49,023 bases of DNA, taken from assembly GCA_027306915.1 (NCBI GenBank), contig DAHUYW010000031.1, forward strand, positions 1 to 49,023. Direction: 5' to 3'. The translations under genes were made by a program, and so were the position numbers. The notes below the pieces were generated by a model. That model saw nothing but the letters and a program-made list of their open reading frames with translations, ran no database searches and was not told the origin of the DNA. Positions 9,443 to 18,980 of this stretch are shown in pieces (the first letter of the stretch is position 1; every line of letters begins with the position of its first letter). Source of the stretch: Spirochaetales bacterium. GTDB taxonomy: Bacteria; Spirochaetota; Spirochaetia; DAHUYW01.

Positions 9443-12103
9443 GTGACCGAAGATCTCACGCCGATGATGCTCCAATACCGACGCATCAAGCAGGAGCACT
9501 CCGACTCCATTCTCTTTTTTCGCCTTGGCGATTTCTATGAGATGTTCGAGAGGGACGCCAGGGAGGCAAGCTCGCTCCTGAACTTGACACTCACCGCTCG
9601 CAACGGCGTTCCCATGTGCGGGATACCCTATCACGCTGCGCATACCTATGTTGCCCGGCTCCTGCGCGCGGGACGAAAGATCGCGATATGCGAGCAACTC
9701 TCGCTGGCCGTCGGCGGCAAGGGTCTCGCCGACCGTGAGGTGATCGAGGTCATTACACCCGGTACCGTCGTCGACCCCGACTACCTCGAGGAGCGGTCGA
9801 ACAACTATCTCGTCTCCCTTGCGAGGGCAGGAGACCGCCTTTCCCTTTCCTACATCGATCTCTCGACCGGAGAATTCGCGACTACCGACTTCTCGTGGGA
9901 GGGCCGGAGCGAGCGGATCAAGAAAGAGCTCGCACGCCTTTCGCCGCGCGAGCTTATCATCCAGGAATCGCTCCTCGAAGAGGACCTTGTGACGGCAAGC
10001 CTTGTTGCGGAACGGCCGGAGATCGTCGTCAATCGCTATCCAGACTGGAACTTCGACCTCAAGACGGGCGCCAGCGTCCTGACGCGCCAGTTCGGGACCG
10101 CCTCCCTCAAGGGCTTTGGCATCGGCGAACGAAGCCCCTGCATCTATTCTGCCGGTATCCTTCTCGAATACGCGGCCGAGACTTCGAAGAGCCTGACCCC
10201 TCACATCAAGAGCATTCGTTACTATTCCGACACCGAGTTCCTCGGTCTCGACGAGTCGACCCAGAGAAATCTGGAGATCCAGACCAACCTTCAGGACGGC
10301 TCGAGTCGATATACTCTCATCGAGGTCCTCGACCACACGAAAAGCTCGATGGGAGCCCGGCGCCTGAAACGCTGGCTTGCGCAGCCCCTTTCGGAAGCCG
10401 GGGCAATCCGCGGGCGCCTCGATCGAGTCGAGTTTCTCTACCGCAATCAGTCCCTTCTGTCGGGCGTGCGCGATGCGCTGGGCGAGATCCTCGATCTCGA
10501 GCGCCTGACCGCGCGAGTGGCGATGGACCGCGCTCACGCCAAGGATCTCCTCGGCATCAAGGCCTCTCTCTCGGGGGCGCTCCTCCTGCTGGATCTGCTC
10601 GCCGAAAAGCCGGAGCTCTTCTGGTCCGATTCGGCGATCCCGCCGGCCTCGACGAAGGATGAGATCCTGAGCCTCCGCGATCTCCTCGAACGAGCAATTG
10701 ATGATGACCCGTCCATCCTTCTCTCCGAGGGAGGGCTTATCAGAGAGGGGTACAATCAGGAGCTTGACGAGCTTGCAAGTCTCAAACGCGGCAGTCAGTC
10801 GGTTCTTGACACCTACCTCGAGGAGGAACGCGCAGCGAGCGGAATCTCATCGCTGAAGCTGCGCTACAACCGGATCATCGGCTACTTCTTCGAGATCACC
10901 AAGGCCAACCTGAGCTCCGTGCCGGCGCACTTCATTCGCCGCCAATCGCTGGTGGGAGGGGAGCGCTTCACGACCGACCGTCTCATCGACCTTGAGACCC
11001 GCCTGAACAGCGCCACGGAGCGTATGGTCGAGCTGGAGCGGCAGCTCTTTCTCGAGGTCCGCGAGAACGTGAAGGGCCGCCTGGCCCTCCTGCTCGCGCT
11101 CGCCGACCGCATAGCGGATACTGACGTCTTGCAGTCCTTTGCCCAGGCGGCGACGGTCCGCGGCTACACGAAGCCGCAGATTGTCGAATCCGGCCTCCTT
11201 TCCGTGGCCGAGGGGCGTCATCCCGTTGTGGAGGCCAATATCCCTGCGGGGGAGTTTGTACCCAACGGCTGCACGCTCGACGCGGACGGGGTCTCCTTTG
11301 CCCTCATCACGGGCCCAAACATGGCCGGGAAGTCGACCTACCTCCGCCAGGTCGCCCTCATCGTTCTCATGGCGCAGGCGGGATCCTTTGTCCCTGCCCG
11401 TGAGGCGACCATCGGGGTTGTCGATCGCATTTTCTGCCGTGTCGGCGTGTCGGATAACCTTGCGCGGGGGGAATCGACCTTCCTCGTCGAGATGAACGAA
11501 ACCGCCCATATCCTCCATTCGGCCACCAAGCGGAGCCTCGTCATCATGGACGAAGTGGGGCGCGGCACGGGAACCAACGACGGACTCTCCATCGCTTGGG
11601 CGGTCCTCGAGGATCTCGTGGAGAGACTCTCGGTGAAGACCCTTTTTGCCACCCACTACCACGAGCTGACGGCCATCGTGCATCCGAAGCTGCAAAACCT
11701 CTCCATGGAGGTCCTAGAGCGAAAGGGGGAAATCGTCTTCCTCAAGCGGGTGGCCGACGGACCCTCGGCGAACTCCTACGGGATTCACGTTGCGCGCCTG
11801 GCCGGTCTTCCCGAGACTGTCATCGCTCGCGCCTCGCAGATCCTTGCGCGCCTCACCGAGCTCTCTCAGACGCCGCAGGCCCGCCGCCGCTCGGAAGCGG
11901 GTGAGGATGCTTCACGACCGGCCGCGCGTGCGAGGGACGCGGGGAAGGATAGGCGAGGGCACCCGGGGCAGGAGGAGCTTTTTCCAGCTCGAGGGGCGAT
12001 TCTCGACGAGATTGCGCGCCTTCCGCTCGACGCGACCACTCCGATCGAAGCCCTAAACCTCATCGCGCGATGGAAGCGCCTCCTCGATCGCCGGCAGCCT
12101 TGA
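9443..12103 (+). CDS. mutS: DNA mismatch repair protein MutS
   Basis: An 886-residue MutS that recognises mismatches and small loops and uses ATP to call in repair. The mismatch-reading Phe-x-Glu motif is F31-Y-E33 in GDFYEMFE. The connector, lever and clamp domains follow, then the ATPase with Walker A GPNMAGKST (624-632), Walker B acidic pair D703-E704 in MDEVGRGTGTNDG, and the THYHEL segment. Near the C-terminus QEELF (843-847) fits a beta-clamp-binding motif, lying in a charged linker before the last helical segment, which normally drives tetramer formation. The start is GTG with GGGAG 7 nt upstream. It follows skp after 69 bp with no terminator seen. No mutL is visible in this window. 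Confidence 0.97.
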   Translation: MTEDLTPMMLQYRRIKQEHSDSILFFRLGDFYEMFERDAREASSLLNLTLTARNGVPMCGIPYHAAHTYVARLLRAGRKIAICEQLSLAVGGKGLADREVIEVITPGTVVDPDYLEERSNNYLVSLARAGDRLSLSYIDLSTGEFATTDFSWEGRSERIKKELARLSPRELIIQESLLEEDLVTASLVAERPEIVVNRYPDWNFDLKTGASVLTRQFGTASLKGFGIGERSPCIYSAGILLEYAAETSKSLTPHIKSIRYYSDTEFLGLDESTQRNLEIQTNLQDGSSRYTLIEVLDHTKSSMGARRLKRWLAQPLSEAGAIRGRLDRVEFLYRNQSLLSGVRDALGEILDLERLTARVAMDRAHAKDLLGIKASLSGALLLLDLLAEKPELFWSDSAIPPASTKDEILSLRDLLERAIDDDPSILLSEGGLIREGYNQELDELASLKRGSQSVLDTYLEEERAASGISSLKLRYNRIIGYFFEITKANLSSVPAHFIRRQSLVGGERFTTDRLIDLETRLNSATERMVELERQLFLEVRENVKGRLALLLALADRIADTDVLQSFAQAATVRGYTKPQIVESGLLSVAEGRHPVVEANIPAGEFVPNGCTLDADGVSFALITGPNMAGKSTYLRQVALIVLMAQAGSFVPAREATIGVVDRIFCRVGVSDNLARGESTFLVEMNETAHILHSATKRSLVIMDEVGRGTGTNDGLSIAWAVLEDLVERLSVKTLFATHYHELTAIVHPKLQNLSMEVLERKGEIVFLKRVADGPSANSYGIHVARLAGLPETVIARASQILARLTELSQTPQARRRSEAGEDASRPAARARDAGKDRRGHPGQEELFPARGAILDEIARLPLDATTPIEALNLIARWKRLLDRRQP

Positions 12104-12143
12104 AGCGCGCACACCCACGCGAATCAGCAAGGCATCGTGCTCG

Positions 12144-12899
12144 GTGAAAAAAAGGGTGGCACCGGCAATCGGACTCTTCGCAGCCCTCTTTCCGCAGCCG
12201 TGTCTCCTCTGCGGGGCTCCCTTCCTCTTTGAATCGATAGAGGAGGCCCCGCACTCCGGGGCGATTCCGCTCTGTCGTTCCTGCCACCGCTCTATCCAGC
12301 CCCTCGCGGGGCGCCGATGCACGCGCTGCAGCCAACCTCTTACGACTGAAAGCGCTCTTTGTCTTCGGTGCCGGGAGCGGGAGTTCTCATTCGACGCGAA
12401 CTGGTCGCTCTTTGCCTACGACGGGCCCGTGCGGGAGCTCATCTACCAGTACAAGTTTCGCAACCACCGGCGGCTCGGGCTCTACTTCGCGCTGTGGCTC
12501 GCGCGGGCCTACCGGACCCGCTACGCCGGTGAGCCGCTCGTTCCGGTCCCGTTCCGTCCGTCGGGGAAACGCCAGCGGGGGTGGGACCACATCGAGTGCA
12601 TCCTTGACCATCTCGAGCACATCTATCGCATCCCCGTGCAGCCCCTCCTCGTACGCGACAATGGACGTCAGCAGAAGCGCCTCGATTTCGAAGGGCGGAT
12701 GGGCAACCTGAAGGGACGAGTGAGGATGCGAGGCGCAGCGACGCACCCCTTCGCGGGCGGCTCACTTTCCCGCCTCCCGGCGTCGGTTGTGCTTCTCGAC
12801 GACATCTTCACCACCGGAGCGACGGCGTCGGAGTGCGGCCGCGTGCTCCGGGAGGCGGGCATAGACAAGGTATCCGTCCTTACCATCGCCATCGACTGA
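12144..12899 (+). CDS. comF: ComF family phosphoribosyltransferase-like protein
   Basis: A 251-residue ComF/GntX-type protein. The N-terminal third carries zinc-binding pairs (C20-x2-C23, a CRSC pair, CTRC and CLRC), and the C-terminal part is a type I phosphoribosyltransferase fold with the PRPP-loop signature VVLLDDIFTTGATASEC near residues 213-230. ComF proteins take part in DNA uptake during natural transformation in several bacteria; whether this organism is competent is not known and I see no other com gene here. The start is GTG at 12144 with only a distant AAGG, so the exact start is less sure. It lies 40 bp after mutS and ends just before the rimP promoter. Confidence 0.88.
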   Translation: MKKRVAPAIGLFAALFPQPCLLCGAPFLFESIEEAPHSGAIPLCRSCHRSIQPLAGRRCTRCSQPLTTESALCLRCREREFSFDANWSLFAYDGPVRELIYQYKFRNHRRLGLYFALWLARAYRTRYAGEPLVPVPFRPSGKRQRGWDHIECILDHLEHIYRIPVQPLLVRDNGRQQKRLDFEGRMGNLKGRVRMRGAATHPFAGGSLSRLPASVVLLDDIFTTGATASECGRVLREAGIDKVSVLTIAID

Positions 12900-12929
12900 G
12901 ATCGAGGGGCGAGCGTCGAGCCGTTGTGG

Positions 12930-12958
12930 TTGACATTGTTCGCTCCTGTTGTTATTCT
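12930..12958 (+). promoter_or_regulatory. Sigma-70-type promoter of the rimP-nusA-infB operon
   Basis: A perfect TTGACA (12930-12935), a 17 bp spacer, and TATTCT (12953-12958). The predicted transcript start is near 12965, giving a leader of about 65 nt that contains a terminator hairpin before rimP. One of the best promoter matches in the window. Confidence 0.7.
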
Positions 12959-12989
12959 TTATCCGGTATCATGAGGAAGGCTTGTGCAG

Positions 12990-13015
12990 AAGAGTCGGCA
13001 ACCGACTCTTTTTTT
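12990..13015 (+). terminator. Intrinsic terminator-like hairpin in the rimP leader
   Basis: AAGAGTCGG (12990-12998), loop CAA, then CCGACTCTT (13002-13010) form a perfect 9 bp stem, followed by more T so that the T run covers 13009-13015. It sits after the promoter and only 15 nt before the rimP GTG, so it can end transcripts before the operon. It could act as an attenuator or as the end of comF transcripts. I recall similar hairpins before rimP in other bacteria but could not check. Confidence 0.75.
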
Positions 13016-13029
13016 GTAGGTGGAGGGCG

Positions 13030-13491
13030 GTGGACCGCGGAGGCCTCGCAGACAGATTGAAGCCGATCGTCGAGCCCCTCGTCGACAGGCTTGGCTTTTC
13101 GATGGTTGAGCTTCGTTCGGGCGCCGCTCGAGAGGCTCTTCGTGTCAGTCTGGTGATCTACAGACCGCAGGGGGTCGATCTTGAAGACTGCACGACAGTG
13201 TATCGGGCCGTACTTTCCCGAATAGAAGTCTCGGAGAATCGGCGCGATGTCCACCTGGAGGTATCCTCTCCAGGGCTCAATCGCACGATGAAGTCGACCG
13301 ATGAGTTCGGGGTCTTCCTTGGCAAAGGGGTGAAGATATTGTTGAAGACAAGCGGAGAATGGATCACGGGTACCATACACTCCGCGACCGACCACTCGCT
13401 TGTGCTCCAGAACGCTGCCGGCCGGTCGGTGTACGAATTCAAAGACATCGCGAAGGCCCAACTCGACTATTCCGAGGAGGTGGGAGGTTAA
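13030..13491 (+). CDS. rimP: Ribosome maturation factor RimP
   Basis: A 153-residue RimP, which helps 30S subunit maturation. It has the usual two parts: an N-terminal alpha-beta domain with LGFSMVELR and ALRVSLVIYRPQGVDLEDCTT, the family signature VHLEVSSPGLNR near residue 80, and a C-terminal SH3-like barrel. The start is taken as GTG 13030 because GGAGG (13022-13026) precedes it, though at a short 3 nt spacing; a longer in-frame reading from 12949 would begin inside the promoter and run through the terminator hairpin, so it is rejected. Its stop lies 1 nt before the nusA ATG. First gene of the nusA-infB operon, as in most bacteria. Confidence 0.92.
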   Translation: MDRGGLADRLKPIVEPLVDRLGFSMVELRSGAAREALRVSLVIYRPQGVDLEDCTTVYRAVLSRIEVSENRRDVHLEVSSPGLNRTMKSTDEFGVFLGKGVKILLKTSGEWITGTIHSATDHSLVLQNAAGRSVYEFKDIAKAQLDYSEEVGG

Positions 13492-13492
13492 T

Positions 13493-14983
13493 ATGGCTTC
13501 TGGACTTGCGGATGCTATACGGGGACTTGTTCAGGAAAAGGGAATCTCTGAAGAGCTCGTCGTCAAGACGATAGAGGATTTCTTGATTGCCGCCTACAAG
13601 CGGAAGTTCGGGATGGCCGACAACGCGGTCGTCAAGTTCAGCGAGGACGGCGCGGACGTCGCAATCTATGCGCGAAAGAGCATCGTCGAAGAGGTCGACG
13701 ACCCTGTCACCGAGATATCCCTCGAGGAGGCGCTTGCCTTGAACGAGGACTGCGAAATCGGCGACGAGCTGTTGATCGAGATCAACCCGCAGGAGTTCGA
13801 CCGAGTCGCCGTCCAGAGCGCGAAGCAGAAGGCCAAACAGACCCTGCGGGAGATCCAGAAGGACACCCTCTATTCGGAGTTCAAGGACAAGGTCGGTGAG
13901 ATGATCATCGGCTACTATCAGCGCGAGCGGAACGGCAACATATTCGTCGATCTGGGAAAAACCGAAGGTATTCTCCCGAAGCGATTCCAGTCGCCCCGAG
14001 AGATCTACCGACCGAACGACCGCATCAAGGCCCTCATCTACGAGGTCAACAAGAGCCCTTCCGGGCTGCAGATCGTGCTTTCACGCACTCACACCGACTT
14101 CGTCAAGCGGATCTTCGAGCTGGAGGTCCCCGAGATCTATGATCGCACGGTGGAGATCTACAAGATCGTCCGGGAGCCCGGATATCGCACCAAGATTGCC
14201 GTGTTCTCGAACCGGGACGACGTTGATCCGGTCGGGGCTTGCGTCGGAATGAAGGGCGTTCGCATCCAGGCGATCGTGCGGGAGCTTGAAGGCGAAAAGA
14301 TAGATATTCTCAAATTCGACAGCGATCCTCGCGAGTTCATCAAGAATGCACTCTCTCCCGCCGAGGTCGAGACCGTGGTAGTCCTCGACGAAGCGAAGCG
14401 ACAGGCCCTCGCGGTTGTCGGCGAGAACCAGCTCTCGCTTGCCATCGGAAAGCAGGGGCTCAATGTCAGGCTCGCGAATCGCCTTGTTGACTGGAACATC
14501 GACGTGAAGACGGCGGCTCAATTCGCAGAGATGGATATCTCGGCGGAATCGAAGCGGGCCGTTTCGGCGCTGTTCAGCGACCTGGCCGAGGAAGAGGAGG
14601 AGATCACCAGGATCGCCGAGCTGCCCGGCATCTCGGAGCGGCTGGTGGAGCTTCTCAAGCAAAACGGCATCGAGCTCATCGAGTCTCTCATTGCGCTTGA
14701 CACCGAGCAGCTTGCAAAGCTCGAGGGGATTAGCCCCCAGGACGTGCAGACGATCCAGGCGATCATCGCCGAGAACGTCGACATTATCGAAGAGGAGCCT
14801 CAGGCAGAGGAGACCGGTGCGGCCACGCAGGAGAAGGCGGAACCCGAGACGGAGACCTATGAGTGTCCGGAATGCGGAACGCCCATAACGATCGACATGA
14901 CTTCTTGTCCAAACTGCGGGGTTGGATTAAGCTTCCAACTTGATGACGATGGTGAAGAGGATTCTGACGAGCAGAAGACGTAG
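13493..14983 (+). CDS. nusA: Transcription termination/antitermination factor NusA, with a C-terminal zinc ribbon
   Basis: A 496-residue NusA, which binds RNA polymerase and nascent RNA to control pausing, termination and antitermination. In order: the N-terminal polymerase-binding domain (1-125), an S1 domain (about 130-200, with [15 protein letters not shown]), two KH domains (with [21 protein letters not shown] and [12 protein letters not shown]), and an acidic helix-hairpin-helix region (about 360-430, with [13 protein letters not shown]). The end is unusual: C458-x2-C461-x10-C472-x2-C475 forms a zinc-ribbon pattern before an acidic tail. The start ATG follows GGGAGG by 5 nt. A longer reading from 13400 runs inside rimP and is rejected. 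It ends 11 nt before infB. Confidence 0.95.
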   Translation: MASGLADAIRGLVQEKGISEELVVKTIEDFLIAAYKRKFGMADNAVVKFSEDGADVAIYARKSIVEEVDDPVTEISLEEALALNEDCEIGDELLIEINPQEFDRVAVQSAKQKAKQTLREIQKDTLYSEFKDKVGEMIIGYYQRERNGNIFVDLGKTEGILPKRFQSPREIYRPNDRIKALIYEVNKSPSGLQIVLSRTHTDFVKRIFELEVPEIYDRTVEIYKIVREPGYRTKIAVFSNRDDVDPVGACVGMKGVRIQAIVRELEGEKIDILKFDSDPREFIKNALSPAEVETVVVLDEAKRQALAVVGENQLSLAIGKQGLNVRLANRLVDWNIDVKTAAQFAEMDISAESKRAVSALFSDLAEEEEEITRIAELPGISERLVELLKQNGIELIESLIALDTEQLAKLEGISPQDVQTIQAIIAENVDIIEEEPQAEETGAATQEKAEPETETYECPECGTPITIDMTSCPNCGVGLSFQLDDDGEEDSDEQKT

Positions 14984-14994
14984 GAGCGGTCGCG

Positions 14995-17577
14995 ATGACG
15001 GCTCCCGACGGCGGATCGAAAGGTGGGATGATGGCGGAAGAGCAGGATAGTAAGCAGAAACCAAAGGCGACCCTTATCAAGCACAAGCGGAGCGAGGTGG
15101 AGGCCGAGGCGAGGGAAGAGGCCGCGAAGCTCGAAAAGAAGAAGGTCGTCGTTGTCAAGAAGAAGGCACTCCCGCCCAAGAAGCCTGTTCCCAGGGTAGT
15201 TGCAGCGCCGTCAAATAAGGCCGAGCCGACCGAGAGCCCTGCTCAAGAAGAGGTGCGCGAGCCCCTCATCGAAACCGCCAGCGCTCGACCTTCGGTTCCG
15301 GAGACTCCTCCAGCGCCGCCCGTGAGAAGGGTCACGCTGCCCGTTGAGCCCCAAGCCGGCCAGCTTCCCCGTCCGAGGCCAGCCTATCCGAAGACCACCG
15401 AGCCGCGCTATCCGGCACGCCCCGCTTCAACCGGATTACGTCCTCCCCAGAGCGGCGGCGGATTTGCCCCTCCCGGAACCGGCGGCGCGGTCCATCCGCA
15501 CAGTCGTGTCTACCCGGCGCGCCGCCCGTACGAACCGGGACGGCCTCCCATGGGCGCTCGACCGGGAGCTCCCCGACCGGGGGGGTTCCAGGGCCCAGGC
15601 GGCAGGCCGCCCTTTGGCCGTCGTCCCGGCGGACCGGTAGGAGGCCGGCCTCAGACTCCGACCCAGTCGACGGAGGAGGGGCGGACAGCAGCAAAGAAGT
15701 TCTTCAAAGCCAAAAAGAAGACCTCTTACGTCAAGAGCAAGAAGGACGAGATTCTCGAGAAGAACTTTCAGATCAAGAAGAAGGCGATCCAGAAGGTCAA
15801 TCCCGTTCCCAAAGAGATCGACATCATGGAGGTCATTACCGTTTCCGAGCTCGCGCGCAAGATGAACCTGAAGGCCTCCGACCTCATTTCAAAGCTCATG
15901 TCCATGGGGATGATGGTCACGATCAACCAGCAGATCGAATCCGAAACCGCATCGCTCCTCGCCGCGGAATACGGGTGCAAGGTCAAGATCGTCTCCCTCT
16001 ACGAAGAGACGCTCATCGAGACCGACAAGGACCGTGAGGAGGACCTCCGGCCCCGGCCTCCCATCGTCACCATCATGGGTCACGTAGACCACGGGAAGAC
16101 CAAGCTGCTCGACGCAATCCGGAAAACCGATGTGGCCTCAACCGAGTACGGCGGGATCACCCAGCACATAGGCGCCTACAAGGTCGAGCTTCCGCAAGGC
16201 GACATCGTGTTCCTCGACACCCCCGGCCACGAGGCGTTCACCCTCATGCGGGCTCGGGGCGCACAGATAACCGATATCGTGGTCCTCGTCGTGGCAGCCG
16301 ACGACGGGGTGATGCCGCAGACAATCGAGGCGATAAATCATGCTCGCGAGGCCAAGGTTCCGATCATGGTTGCCGTCAACAAGGTCGATCTTCCGACCGC
16401 AAATCCTGAACGGGTCAAGCAACAGCTCGCCGAATATGGCCTTGTGCCTGAGGCATGGGGCGGAACCACGCTCTACAACGAGATTTCGGCGCTGAAGGGT
16501 ACCGGCGTCAAGGAGCTGCTCGAGGCGATCCTCCTCCAGGCGGAGATCCTGGAGCTCCGCTCGAACTACGGAACACGCGCCGAAGGACGGGTGATCGAAT
16601 CCCGCGTCGACCAGGGACGGGGCATTGTGTCCACCGTCATCATCGAACGCGGCACGCTTCGCGTCGGCGACGCCTTCGTCGCAGGAGTCTACCCGGGGCG
16701 GGTGCGGGCGCTCTTCAACGACAAAGGGCAAAAGATCGACGAAGCGACCCCGGCGACGCCGGTGGAAGTGCTCGGCTTCACGGGGATTCCCAACGCCGGC
16801 GCTCCCTTCCAGGTCACCGAGAACGAGAAGATCGCCCGCCAGGTCGGCATGAAGCGACAGGAGCTCGAAAAGCAGGGCGAGGCGCGCAACGTCAAGAAGG
16901 TCACCCTCGACAACCTCTACGACTCTATCCAACAGGGAGAGATCAAAGAGCTCAAGGTCATCATCAAGGGCGACGTCCACGGATCAGTCGAGGCGCTGCA
17001 GACGGCCCTCGAGAAGCTCTCCACCTCCGAGATCAAGCTCGCCGTCATCGACGCCTCGGCCGGTGCCATCATCGAAAACGACGTGAACCTGGCGATCGCC
17101 TCCAATGCGATCATCATCGGTTTTCACGTTCGTCCGACCCCGAAGGCGTTGGCGCTCGCCGAACAGGAGAAGGTCGAGATTCGGAAGTACAACATCATCT
17201 ATGACGCCGTGGACGACATCAAGAAGGCCATGGAGGGTCTTCTCTCGCCGGAGCTGAAGGAAGAGACGATCGGCATGGTGGAGGTTCGAAACACCTTCAA
17301 GGTGCCCAAGATCGGCCTGATTGCCGGGAGCTACGTCGTGTCGGGCAAGGTCCGCCGCGGCGGAAGCGTTCACGTGATTCGGGACGGTGTCGAGATATTC
17401 GCGGGAAAGATCTCCTCCCTCAAGCGCTTCAAAGAGGACGCACGCGAGGTAGAAGCCGGCTTCGAGTGCGGGATCGGGCTCGAGGGCTTCACGGACCTCA
17501 AGGTCGGGGACCAGCTCGAGGTTTTCGAGGTCAAGGAAATCGCCAAGAAGCTGACGCAGGAAGTCCGCAATGGGTGA
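14995..17577 (+). CDS. infB: Translation initiation factor IF-2
   Basis: An 860-residue IF-2, the GTPase that places initiator tRNA on the 30S subunit and joins the subunits. The first about 220 residues are low complexity: a Lys/Glu-rich part, then a Pro/Arg/Gly-rich part (about 100-215), a likely disordered extension. The IF2_N domain follows (about 275-340, [22 protein letters not shown]). The G domain has G1 GHVDHGKT (362-369), [22 protein letters not shown] and SALKGTG, then domains II-IV. AGGAG sits 8 nt before ATG 14995; a second in-frame ATG pair near 15028 also has a GGTGG site, so two isoforms are possible, as known for IF-2 in enteric bacteria. It overlaps rbfA by 8 bp. Confidence 0.97.
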   Translation: MTAPDGGSKGGMMAEEQDSKQKPKATLIKHKRSEVEAEAREEAAKLEKKKVVVVKKKALPPKKPVPRVVAAPSNKAEPTESPAQEEVREPLIETASARPSVPETPPAPPVRRVTLPVEPQAGQLPRPRPAYPKTTEPRYPARPASTGLRPPQSGGGFAPPGTGGAVHPHSRVYPARRPYEPGRPPMGARPGAPRPGGFQGPGGRPPFGRRPGGPVGGRPQTPTQSTEEGRTAAKKFFKAKKKTSYVKSKKDEILEKNFQIKKKAIQKVNPVPKEIDIMEVITVSELARKMNLKASDLISKLMSMGMMVTINQQIESETASLLAAEYGCKVKIVSLYEETLIETDKDREEDLRPRPPIVTIMGHVDHGKTKLLDAIRKTDVASTEYGGITQHIGAYKVELPQGDIVFLDTPGHEAFTLMRARGAQITDIVVLVVAADDGVMPQTIEAINHAREAKVPIMVAVNKVDLPTANPERVKQQLAEYGLVPEAWGGTTLYNEISALKGTGVKELLEAILLQAEILELRSNYGTRAEGRVIESRVDQGRGIVSTVIIERGTLRVGDAFVAGVYPGRVRALFNDKGQKIDEATPATPVEVLGFTGIPNAGAPFQVTENEKIARQVGMKRQELEKQGEARNVKKVTLDNLYDSIQQGEIKELKVIIKGDVHGSVEALQTALEKLSTSEIKLAVIDASAGAIIENDVNLAIASNAIIIGFHVRPTPKALALAEQEKVEIRKYNIIYDAVDDIKKAMEGLLSPELKEETIGMVEVRNTFKVPKIGLIAGSYVVSGKVRRGGSVHVIRDGVEIFAGKISSLKRFKEDAREVEAGFECGIGLEGFTDLKVGDQLEVFEVKEIAKKLTQEVRNG

Positions 17578-17917
17578 GTTTCGCCTTCAGCGCATCGAGC
17601 ATACCCTCCGCAATGAGATAAGCTCGATGATCATGGGCGATGAGATCAAGGACCCTCGCGTCAGCACCTTCGTTTCCATCACTGCGGTCAAGGTTTCCAA
17701 GGACCTGAGCCACGCCAGGGTCTACGTGTCCAGCTTTCAAAGCCATCGCAAGATCGCCGCCTCCGTCGATGCGCTCAATCACGCCTCCGGCTTCATCCAG
17801 TCCCGCCTCAGCAGGCGACTGCACATGCGGGTCACTCCGCAGCTTGCTTTCGTCGCCGACCGCTCGATCGAAGAGGGATTCGAGATAACGCACAAGCTCT
17901 CGGAGCTTAATTCTTGA
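17570..17917 (+). CDS. rbfA: Ribosome-binding factor A
   Basis: A 115-residue RbfA, a small KH-fold protein that binds the immature 30S subunit and helps 16S rRNA 5' end processing. The usual features are present: an N-terminal [14 protein letters not shown] helix, the strand [29 protein letters not shown], and [21 protein letters not shown] with the conserved PxLxFxxDxSIE-like ending. The ATG lies inside the end of infB (8 bp overlap) with AGGAAG 6 nt upstream. It overlaps truB by 4 bp (TTGA). Confidence 0.94.
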   Translation: MGEFRLQRIEHTLRNEISSMIMGDEIKDPRVSTFVSITAVKVSKDLSHARVYVSSFQSHRKIAASVDALNHASGFIQSRLSRRLHMRVTPQLAFVADRSIEEGFEITHKLSELNS

Positions 17918-18804
17918 GCCGTCTCGACGGCTTCGCCCTCGTTTCAAAACCGCCGGGAATCACCTCCTTTGAAGCCCTTTCAGCAATAAAACGGGGCCTC
18001 GGGACGCGGAGGGTCGGTCACGCGGGCACGCTCGACCGGTTCGCCGAAGGGCTGCTCATCGTTCTGTGCGGCGGGATGACCCGCGTGGCACAGATCGCGG
18101 CAGAGGGCGAGAAAGAATACGAGGCGGTGGTCCGACTCGGGGAGGAGACCGACACCCTGGATCCGGAGGGCACCGTGGTGGAGACCGCCCCGATTCCCTC
18201 GCTTGCGGCCATCGAGGCCGCTCTTCCGGCGTTCACCGGAGTCATCAGCCAGACTCCTCCGGCCTTCTCGGCGGTGCATGTCGGAGGGCGACGGGCCTAC
18301 GAGGTCGCGCGGGCGGGCGGAAAGGTCGACCTCGCTGCTCGCACAATCACGATCTATTCGGTCGAGATTCTCGCCTTCCTTCCCCCGGAGCTGTCCCTTC
18401 GGGTGCGTTGCTCCAAGGGAGCCTATGTCCGCTCCCTGGCCCGAGACCTCGCTCGGGCCTGCGGCAGTCGCGGCCACCTTCGAAGGCTCGTGCGCACGCG
18501 CATCGGCGGTTTTCGCGTGCAGGAGGCAGTTCTACCGGGGGAGTTCAAGCCTGAACGGGATCTCCGCTCCTGGAGCGAGTTCTTTGACAGGCTCGGCGGG
18601 GTGGTGCAGGCAACCGTCCGGCCCGAGTCGGAACGGCCCATCCGCGCCGGAAGACCGGTCACCGATGCCGATTTTGTCGCGGGCTGCCGGCCCTCGGGCG
18701 AGACCGTGGCGCTTTTTGGCAGCGGGGGAGTCTTTCTCGCCCTCGCAAGGAGCGAAAGCGACGGACATTTTCGCTACGAGTTCGTTGCAGCCCCGCCACA
18801 TTGA
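17914..18804 (+). CDS. truB: tRNA pseudouridine(55) synthase TruB
   Basis: A 296-residue TruB that makes pseudouridine 55 in the T-loop of tRNA. Motif I is GHAGTLDRFAEGLL, with the catalytic Asp at residue 41; the more common form is GTLDPxAxGLL, so Pro is Arg here. Also seen are KEYEAVVRLGEETDTLD, TPPAFSAVHVGGRRAYEVAR and CSKGAYVRSLARDL. The start is TTG 17914, overlapping the rbfA stop as TTGA, with GGAG 8 nt upstream. It is followed by a 176 bp leader before rpsO. The ribF gene that often sits between truB and rpsO is absent here. Confidence 0.95.
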   Translation: MSRLDGFALVSKPPGITSFEALSAIKRGLGTRRVGHAGTLDRFAEGLLIVLCGGMTRVAQIAAEGEKEYEAVVRLGEETDTLDPEGTVVETAPIPSLAAIEAALPAFTGVISQTPPAFSAVHVGGRRAYEVARAGGKVDLAARTITIYSVEILAFLPPELSLRVRCSKGAYVRSLARDLARACGSRGHLRRLVRTRIGGFRVQEAVLPGEFKPERDLRSWSEFFDRLGGVVQATVRPESERPIRAGRPVTDADFVAGCRPSGETVALFGSGGVFLALARSESDGHFRYEFVAAPPH

Positions 18805-18980
18805 CTTTTCCTTGGATTTCGTTCAAACTGCTCGGTGAGAACATCGGTGCAGAAAGGTATACAGGGCGGTCTTCGCCGGAAGAATCAGCGCAGCACGGAA
18901 AGGATCCGTTCCTCCTCTAACCATCACCATAGAAGCTACCGAACACTGATGCACGCGAACCATTGTCAAAGGAGAGGTGT
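18801..18980 (+). promoter_or_regulatory. rpsO leader region, possible S15 autoregulatory site
   Basis: This 176 bp stretch between truB and rpsO has no gene. It starts with TTGACT (18801-18806) but only a weak -10 (CAAACT, 17 bp spacing). It holds several short hairpin candidates, including GGCG/CGCC at 18865-18877. CCTCCTCT (18911-18918) can pair with AGGAGAGG (18970-18977), the rpsO ribosome site, with one mismatch and one G-U pair. S15 represses its own mRNA through leader structures in many bacteria; a link here is inference. Confidence 0.35.

Noticed and set aside
9053..10537. A 494-codon open frame on the minus strand
   Set aside because: It is antisense to skp and mutS, both well supported, and has no recognisable motif.
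12971..13060. A 29-codon leader reading frame across the rimP terminator hairpin
   Set aside because: It has no ribosome-binding site, shows no run of a regulatory amino acid, and overlaps the rimP start. The hairpin alone explains the sequence.
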